DNA of 64,000 nucleotides from Plantago major (taxonomy: Eukaryota; Streptophyta; Magnoliopsida; Lamiales; Plantaginaceae), in assembly GCA_026545765.1 (NCBI GenBank), contig CM048840.1:87076877-87140876 (forward strand), given 5' to 3'. The position numbers were made by a program, and so were the translations under genes. Every line of letters begins with the position of its first letter. The stretch's first letter is position 1. The notes under the pieces were generated by a model. The model was given only the letters and a program-made list of their open reading frames with translations, ran no database searches and was not told the DNA's origin. Shown here one piece after another: positions 57,523 through 64,000 of the stretch.

Positions 57523-60334
57523 TCAGTCTGCAAATTTCCTATCTCCAAACCTTTTGATGTCATCAGAATAATCATAGAGAAGTGTTCTGACGAGCATCTC
57601 AGTGTCTCTGGCAAATCCACAGACCTCTTTGTAGGTTTTGGTAGGATTTTTCTTGACAAAATGTTTGACCAACAGATACTTTCCCCACTTCCAGGCATGC
57701 TCTATTCTGATATCTGAAAGCTTGAAGTATTCGTAGATAATCCTCAGATATCTGATGTCACCCTTGTATTGATCTTCGCTTAGATAGAACGACTCAGGGT
57801 TCCACAACGAGTCTTGCTCTTGTGCTGTTCTCGTGATATTGTAATTCATGCACATCATCCGCTTTCCATATGGACATTCATCGAGAGGTCCTTTCTCATG
57901 GCTTCGCCTTCTTGACAACTTCAAAATCCAACCATGCTTTAATGTGATTGGTGTTGATCAAGGTTGGCTTATCTTTTCTCCATGCCATAAGTTGTTTATG
58001 GATTGGTTCTGGAAATCTTGAATTTACCAGTAGATGCTTAAGTTCCAGAATCCAATAGCCATTTTTCTGATTGATGCACCAGAGATGAGGAATCATTGTC
58101 ATATACTTCATACTCTATTTTGGCTTCTTCCGCCCGAGTGGAAGTTGACTTTGTCTTTGCTTTCCTCACTGTTCCTTCTCTGTCTTGAATTCTCTTTGGG
58201 GTTGTTGCTTGAAGAACCACCCTGGATAGACTTGGTATTTCCAGAGGGTGTTTTAGCTGCTAGGGGCTTTGCAGCTATGGGCTCAGTTAGGCTTTCAATT
58301 TTCCTTTTCTTGTGAAGAGGAGCTTCATCTTCATCAGTTTCCTCATCATCATCAAGATTAAATCTTGTGAGAGTTTTACAGCCTTCTTCATTGCCCAGGG
58401 ACTTGATTTGGCCTTCTTCTTCTTCAGAAGATTCATCAATCCCTTTAACTTGTCTTCTCCTTGGAGCCTTGGTACTCCTTGGAGGTTTCTGTGCCATGGC
58501 CCTTGTTATCATTGTAGTTCCTTCAGTAGGTTTCTGGGAAGCAGCTACTATTTGCAAAGCAGCTTGGCTTGAGGAGGGTTCATTGATTCTGAGTGGTGGC
58601 TGGGAAGTTTTCATGTTTCTTCTTCCTCTCTGAGCCGCACCAGCTCCAGATTTCTTCTTGTTTTCTTCTCCTTCTTCCCATTCCCCCTGACTTTGAGGTC
58701 TAGATTTTTACACTCTTTCCCCCTTAGTCATTGTTGGCTGACTCAGTCTCATAAAATAATCTGAGAGAGAGAGTTAAAATGCCCTTGTAAATAATTATAG
58801 GCAGTGACCAACTTCTGAAGTTCGGCTTTGAGCTCCTGATTTTGCTTGATAAGTCCATTGTCCTTATCAGTGAGCTCTGCCAATGGGCCTAGGATGGCAT
58901 CTGCTTTTCCAGCAGTGTAACTTGCCTCTTGGAAAGCTTTTTCAGCTAAAGACGCATCATCGTCCCTTATCATTCCCAGGATCTTTCTGAGCAATGACTA
59001 TGCTAGTTGTTCTCTGAGTGATGAGCTCAGTGAACTTTTTCATTTCAGAGGGGACGGAGGCAATTACTTCCTTGTTTTGTGAAGACATCTCCTTTTTCAG
59101 ATGAGCCAAGATTGCATATCTGCTCATGTATTCATGGAGTGGACATTTGGCGCTTTCTGAATATTGCAGGAGCAATCAGCTTCCTTTTCAAGGGAGAGAC
59201 CGCTAGATGTTCATTGCGGTGCTCTGCCAAAGTCTTGTCTTCTTCATCATCTGAGTAATCAGCCCAGTAATCTTCATCCTCTTGGACATTCTCATCGATT
59301 GTATCGAGTCCAGCAACCATCTCAGAGATTGGTTTCTTTCCTTTCTGGGAGGAGGATGGTACTTCTTTTGAAGATGATGCAGCCTTAGCATCATGCTTGA
59401 CTTCAGATACTTCTTCAGTATCGAGTTCTTTGGTGATAGCATTCACAGCATCCTGTAGCTCTTTAACCTCAGAGTAAGCAATCATTTCTTGTAAGTATTG
59501 ATCTTGTAGTTGATCAAGCTTGTCTCTGGATCTAGCTAATTGATCTTCCAGTTGAAGATGGAGCTGTTGTTCTTCTTCCAACAGTTGTTTGAGTTGAGCA
59601 GTTCTGGTTTGAGTGTTTAATATTTTCTGATTGGTTTCTTCAGAAAGCTCAACTACTTGTTCAGTAGTAACTGGGTGTTGGGAAGATGGATGAGTAGATT
59701 TCTGAGGAGATGGGGACGGAGATTTCTGTGAAGTCTTCTCAGTGTGCTTTTCAGCAGCTGAGGCATTATTCCTTAGCGAAATTCCTCCGGTCCACAGTGC
59801 GAGGGCATCATCATCATCCTTTTTGTCTGTGTCATCCTTTTGGTGATGGTCAGTGGGAGGTTCATCAAAGTCATTTTCGTTTATCTCTTCCTCCTCATCA
59901 TCTTCAGATACAAGATTGATCACTTCAGGAATAGTGATCTTCTGCCCATTAACCTCTTCTTGTTCAGAAGGTATAAATTGCAGTGTTTGGGGCAGAACTG
60001 GCTTGAATGCCATCTGTAATCTTGTCTGACCATCTGCCTGTTCAAAGGCTTGTATCAAACTGTGCGCCACTTCTCTGGAGAAATCCTTATGCAATAGAGT
60101 CGCAACTGTGTACTGTTCGGTAGGGAACATTGCATGGATATACGTCTCCAAGTCAAGAGCTCGTGCTCGTCTGGTTGGTTGATCTGTGATTCTCAATATT
60201 TCAGAGAGATCAGAGCACCTTAACCTTTGCCATTTCTTGAAGCATTGAATATGCTTTGGCAGGGTGTGAGCTTTGAAGAAGGGAAGTAGGTCTCTTTTCT
60301 CATCATTGGGAGCCTGCTTTGCACTTGTTTGAGC
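57523..60334 (-). pseudogene. E2 post-pol gene, exon 6
   Basis: Follows the acceptor CTTTCTTTCAG at 60335. Open from 60334 to 59132, where it shows DLLPFFKAHTLPKHIQCFKK, FKKWQRLRCSDLSEIL, MFPTEQYTVATLLHKDF, EEVNGQKITIPEVINLV, an acidic stretch and QLKQLLEEEQQLHLQLEDQL. It then continues in other frames (59175-58957, 58994-58749, 58614-58108) through the second coiled coil, a Lys/Arg-rich region and the C-terminal domain (57924-57523: HAWKWGKYLLVKHFVK, LLYDYSDDIKRFGDRKFAD). Same order as E1, with breaks at different places, so the two copies decayed independently from a gene that once coded through. Confidence 0.62.
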
Positions 60335-60410
60335 CTGAAAGAAAGAGTTTTGAGTGAGCTTCAAAACTTTTATAGATATCTGAGTAGAAGTGTAGTTTAG
60401 TTTCGAGTTA

Positions 60411-61115
60411 CCCGAGTAAGTACTTGTGCTCAGAGACTTGTGCATCTTGAGACAATTGGTGTCTCGATATCTTGTTGTGAGGCGAGACTTGGAAGTCCGG
60501 GTCCTCATCAACCTTTCTTTCTTGAACACGAGAATTAAAATTATCACAATACTTAGGAAATTTTATCAAGAAAACTTTAAGTGACAAGTCGATATCCGAG
60601 AGGTCAATTACCTCCATGGGAGGCTCAGATATTGTCTCTCGAGACTTGTGCGCTCTGGAATCTTTTCTTGTGATGAAGGCCTTGATGCCTCATCAATTTC
60701 CATAGGTGTGGGATGTCGCAACTCGTCCCCTTGCACTTCTACTTACGAGTGAGCCTGAGTAGAAAGCATTGAATAATTTAGAGAAGAAGTTTTAGTTAAC
60801 CCAAGGTGAAGAATATTTATCATTGATTTTCATATACCTTCATCTTTGGAAGGCTTAATGATTCATTCTTGAAACCTTGTCGGTTTCGGGTTTTCTTCAG
60901 CGGCATTTACTTATCTTCCTCTTTCTCGGTTGGAGCTGTTAGAAACATTCACTTAATTGGTTAAGTAAATTATCATATAACTGAAAATGACAACTTAAGA
61001 AACATTTTATCACATAGGATGGCTCGATTTCTTAAGAGGTGAGGTTGATGAGACCTCTTTCTCGGTTCGAGGCAAGCTTTCCGACTTCCTCTTGTCCTTG
61101 TGTTTCTAACTTGGC
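60411..61115 (-). pseudogene. E2 post-pol gene, exons 2-5 with introns
   Basis: Introns at matching places: 61116-61195 (80 nt, GTAGTTGAA...TTTGTTACAG), 60936-61013 (78), 60755-60837 (83), 60611 down to about 60530 (donor CATGGAG|GTAATT kept, acceptor AG altered), and 60335-60410 (76). The exon frames are damaged by many 1-3 base changes, often where E1 has CAG or CTG. The introns are as diverged as the exons, but the splice signals are mostly retained. Confidence 0.55.
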
Positions 61116-61195
61116 CTGTAACAAAGAATTTCGATAAATAACAAGATGTACAAGCATAAAATTTGCACAAGATAAGAGTTAAACCATTCAACTAC

Positions 61196-63112
61196 CTGAT
61201 CCATGTCAGGCTGATTGGTCTCTGAAACTTGTGACCTTTCTATACATTGGTCTTCTTGTTCCAGTATTTCTTCTTTGTTTGAAGTTTCAGGTACTTCACA
61301 CCTTTCCTGAGTATGCAACTCAGTTGCCTCCCCTGGTTGATCATTCTGAGTAGATATCTCAGTTTGATCCCTCTCATTGAGTTGGGGAACCTGCTCTTTT
61401 GCAGGATTTTCTTCAGCATACTGCATTGCTGGTAATTCAAAATGGAGTTCATTTACCATTTCATCAACCACTTGTGGCTGTTGTGGTTGTTGTGTTTGTG
61501 GTTGTTGTGGTTGTCTGGAAGCAGAGGATTGGTCAGTAGAATGTTCTTCCAGATTTTTAGATGTGGCATTTTCATCAGCATCTGCCAGCACTAAATTGCC
61601 ACTCATCAGGGCTTCTTGAAGTTGTGCATAAGAAACGTTCCCTGATGAAGTATTTGTACTAACAACCTTTGCTATAGGTGCTTGTTCAGCAACCTGTGGT
61701 GTAGGTTCTTTTTCAGATACCTTTTCACCAGTTACTATTTCAGTAACCTTAGCCCTCTTTGCTCTTTCTAGGACTTGAGAGATGACTAGTTCATCATCTT
61801 CATCGTCAGAGCTCTCATCAGCATTAGGGCGATTGGTCCATAACTCCTGCGGTTTCGCAGATAGGGCTTGGTGTTTTTCACCACTTTTGGCGGCATTTAT
61901 GAGTTCATCGGCAGGCATTACGCATTAGTCGCAACATTTAACGCACTTTCTCTTCGAGTCTACTTGTGCGAGAGTTGATGATTCTTTTGCAGCATTGATG
62001 AGTTGATCTGCCTTTATCAGTTCATCGGCAAGGCCTGTAGATATCTGAGAATCGACAACCTCTTTGGGTGTGTCTTCTGATTTGCCAGCAGACTTCTTTC
62101 TTGAAGTTCTGGGCTTCTTGGTCCCAACCTTTTCTTCAGATACCTTTTCAGACTTTCGCTTCTTAGAACCTTTCTGAGACCCAGTAACCTTTTTCATCAA
62201 GTTTGTATACTCATATTTGTAGAGTAGGTTACTGTTGGCTATTTCAGCCGTCTCTCTGAGCTTAATGCCAAGCTTTTCCAGCAAGTAGCATATTTTCAGA
62301 CCATATCCTACAGTGGCCTTTGGCTCAGCTAGTCCTTTGGTAATCTTAGGCTCGAAGCCTTGAATCTTCTTCACAAACTTCAGAAAGGCGTACTTTCCCT
62401 AGTTAAAAGGGTTTTCCAGCCTTTTGTCTTGTTGATTCAGCAAGAACATCATCATCCACCGTTCTTGGCTTATCTGGTCAGCACCTCCTTGTAGACCATC
62501 AAAGCATCTGTGAAGAATGCAAGCCAGTACATCCCAGTGAACCATCAGATGTCTGGTTCGGATGTCAGCAAGCTTGAACTCAGTGGGTGTATCTGATTTT
62601 TCAAGATCACACACGTCACTGTAAAGTTCTTTAACACCTTCAAGGAGTTCATCATCCTTGGTGTTTATTTCAAAATCCTTTCCAAGATTTTGAAACTCAA
62701 ACAACTTACAGAAAGTTGTTAAGTCCAGAAGGATTTCCTTTCCTTGGACTGAGGTTTTGACAGACACTATTTCAGTGCCTTCAGAAACACAGGAAATAAT
62801 CCTGGAGTTGTTGTAGAATTCCAACACATCGAGTGATGAAATTCCACTAGGGCGAGCAGATAGAAAGCCCTTGATTTGTGCCTTTTCAAGCATGTCAAGA
62901 ATTAGCTTTCTGTCGGCTTGGTTCTCTATTCCAGCCGTGAGGTATTCCTCAACCATGGCACCACCCCAAATCATTCTGTGATTTGAAGTCCAATGGTCAG
63001 GATTAAAATCTCCTACCAGTCGGTTGTTCACAATAACCAACTCTGGTGCTTGCTTTTCAGCAGTACCAGTGGAGGATTGAGATTTCAGTGTGGTTGAACT
63101 TTTAGGGGTCAT
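61196..63112 (-). pseudogene. E2 post-pol gene, exon 1
   Basis: Starts MTPKSSTTLKSQ at 63112. 1917 nt, a multiple of three, with three open stretches (63112-62399, 62374-61925, 61918-61196) all in one frame. They are separated by an in-frame TAG at 62399 and a stop at about 61925. The N-terminal domain is complete here (FNPDHWTSNHRMIWGGAMVE, SSLDVLEFYNNSRIISCVSE, TRHLMVHWDVLACILHRCFD), unlike the frameshifted E1 copy. A basic patch (KKPRTSRKKSAGKS) and Gln/Pro-rich tail (QPQQPQTQQPQQPQ) follow. It ends at donor GATCAG|GTAGTT. Confidence 0.65.
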
Positions 63113-63301
63113 CGCTTTATATAGTGTAGGGATTTGAAATTTGTGTTTAAAAGAGATTTGATTCAGTAATTCTTTGCAGAAAAACTTAATCTTGATTTGC
63201 AGAGATTGTAGAAGTTTTGCAGAGAATCAAGAGAAGGATTTGCTATTTTTGTGCAAGATGAGTTTTCGGATTAGGCAAAAGTGATTTCCTATGCCAAAAT
63301 C

Positions 63302-63313
63302 CTATATATATAG
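63302..63313 (-). promoter_or_regulatory. TATA-like box before the E2 post-pol gene
   Basis: CTATATATATAG, about 190 bp upstream of the ATG at 63112, at the same place as in E1 and with the same GATTTTGGCA flank. Confidence 0.5.
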
Positions 63314-63757
63314 CAGTTGAATCCCAACAGACAAATACATACAAATTGATTTTGTGTGTACGTATCTGTGATTTGCAAGCAGGCATGAGCAAAAGCTAGT
63401 TCGGCATTAAATGCTTAGTGGGCCATGTCTGAATTTCAACAGTCCACTATTTACTGTGAATTAATTTCCACCGTACAGATCAATCGCTTAATTTCATCGA
63501 GGGTCACCATTGCTTCTTCAGCAATGATCACAATCAACAAGTGTAATTGTGCCCATTTAATGAATTTTGGCGCATAGCTTTCTGAATCACGTTTTTGTAT
63601 GACCAAGAACACTGTTTGCATCTGAATCTGTCTTATACTTAGGATTTTTCCAAGTTTTTCATCAAGATAGAAATAATGCGAGTTTCAAGAGAGTAGTTGA
63701 CTGCAGATAGTTATACTATTCTCTTTTGTGTTCCCCGTTTATAGAGTGATTCAGATA

Positions 63758-63953
63758 TCTGAGTTCCCATCTCAGAGATCTTAAGCTATCTTTTTGCTTT
63801 TTAGCCTTTTTGACTTCTGGATACCCATTCCAGATTTCTCTTTTCTCTTCTCTGGATACCCGTTCCAGATACCTCTTCTCTGGATGCCCGTTCCAGATAC
63901 TTCTTCTCTGGATGCCCGTTCCAGATACCTCTTCTCTGGATGCCCGTTCCAGA
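63758..63953 (-). promoter_or_regulatory. Array of six 19-bp hairpins downstream of E2 RNase H
   Basis: Units at 63758-63776 (TCTGAG/CTCAGA arms) and 63816-63834, 63851-63869, 63879-63897, 63907-63925, 63935-63953 (all TCTGGA/TCCAGA). Every unit has perfect 6-bp arms and a 7-nt loop (TTCCCAT, TACCCAT, TACCCGT, TGCCCGT). The last four are 28 bp apart, so they arose partly by tandem duplication. Confidence 0.72.
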
Positions 63954-64000
63954 TACCTGAACTCTTTCAGTTCATTGGTAGTTCCATTAGTCCAAGACTA

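Larger units (their letters stand above)
55449..64000 (-). mobile_element. E2: second giant Copia element, 3' half only
   Basis: Same family as E1: 3' LTR 55449-57135, polypurine tract, post-pol gene 57523-63112, TATA-like box, hairpin array, and at the window edge (about 63970-64000) the end of RNase H, matching the SLGLMELP stretch of E1. gag, the rest of pol and the 5' LTR lie outside. It is inserted in the start of Copia-A gag in the same orientation as E1, about 0.66 kb away in Copia-A sequence. It is more diverged from E1 than the two E1 LTRs are from each other. Confidence 0.9.

Noticed and set aside
63815-63955. CRISPR-like regular spacing
   Set aside because: Short tandem palindromic units inside a plant retroelement; units and spacers are both repeated and there is no microbial context.
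1-64000. tRNA, rRNA or other structured RNA genes
   Set aside because: No A-box/B-box pair or cloverleaf arrangement was seen; the tRNA-like word at 53170-53181 is a retroelement primer site.

Overview
This is a stretch of plant nuclear DNA, most likely from a eudicot. Two intron-containing plant genes on the + strand sit in AT-rich sequence that is otherwise mostly transposable elements. The species cannot be named from the sequence. The eudicot call is an inference from the low GC, the intron sizes and the element families.

Host genes: (1) a two-exon BTB/POZ-domain gene at 11733-16547 (574 aa predicted, one 3.1 kb intron); (2) a four-exon BEL1-like (BELL/TALE) homeodomain transcription factor gene at 29545-33161 (590 aa predicted). 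Its third intron appears to be a non-canonical GC-AG intron inside the homeodomain.

Left third (1-10.2 kb): a 1.06 kb Mutator-like element with a perfect 10-bp target duplication (986-2042); a CACTA (En/Spm-type) element (2619-9431) interrupted by a second CACTA element with a perfect AAG target duplication (3231-7412) and by a GGGTAAAATCC-ended inverted-repeat element (8025-8519); and a Stowaway-like MITE. Middle (18.8-26.2 kb): a near full-length, decayed LINE on the - strand bounded by a 16-bp target duplication. It has its own nested non-autonomous CACTA.

Right half (35.3-64 kb), all - strand: a Copia element ('Copia-A', short about 152-bp LTR) whose gag was split by a 15.9 kb Copia element ('E1', Sirevirus-like, 38920-54785). 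A second related giant element ('E2') starts at 55449 and runs off the window.

The most unusual content is in E1 and E2. Downstream of RNase H each carries a more than 5 kb same-strand gene with its own TATA-like box. It begins with a domain resembling the plant-transposon-protein/envelope-like regions of other elements, and it looks spliced: five GT-AG introns of about 76-85 nt at the same places in both copies. Between pol and this gene is an array of 19-bp hairpins (6-bp arms, 7-nt CCCGT-containing loop) whose arms change in a compensatory way. The LTRs carry a 13-16 nt G-run held in the loop of a perfect 8-bp inverted repeat. Both copies have stops and frameshifts, so these are not intact loci. 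Part of the damage in E2 shows a CAG/CTG-to-CG pattern that may be a sequencing artefact.
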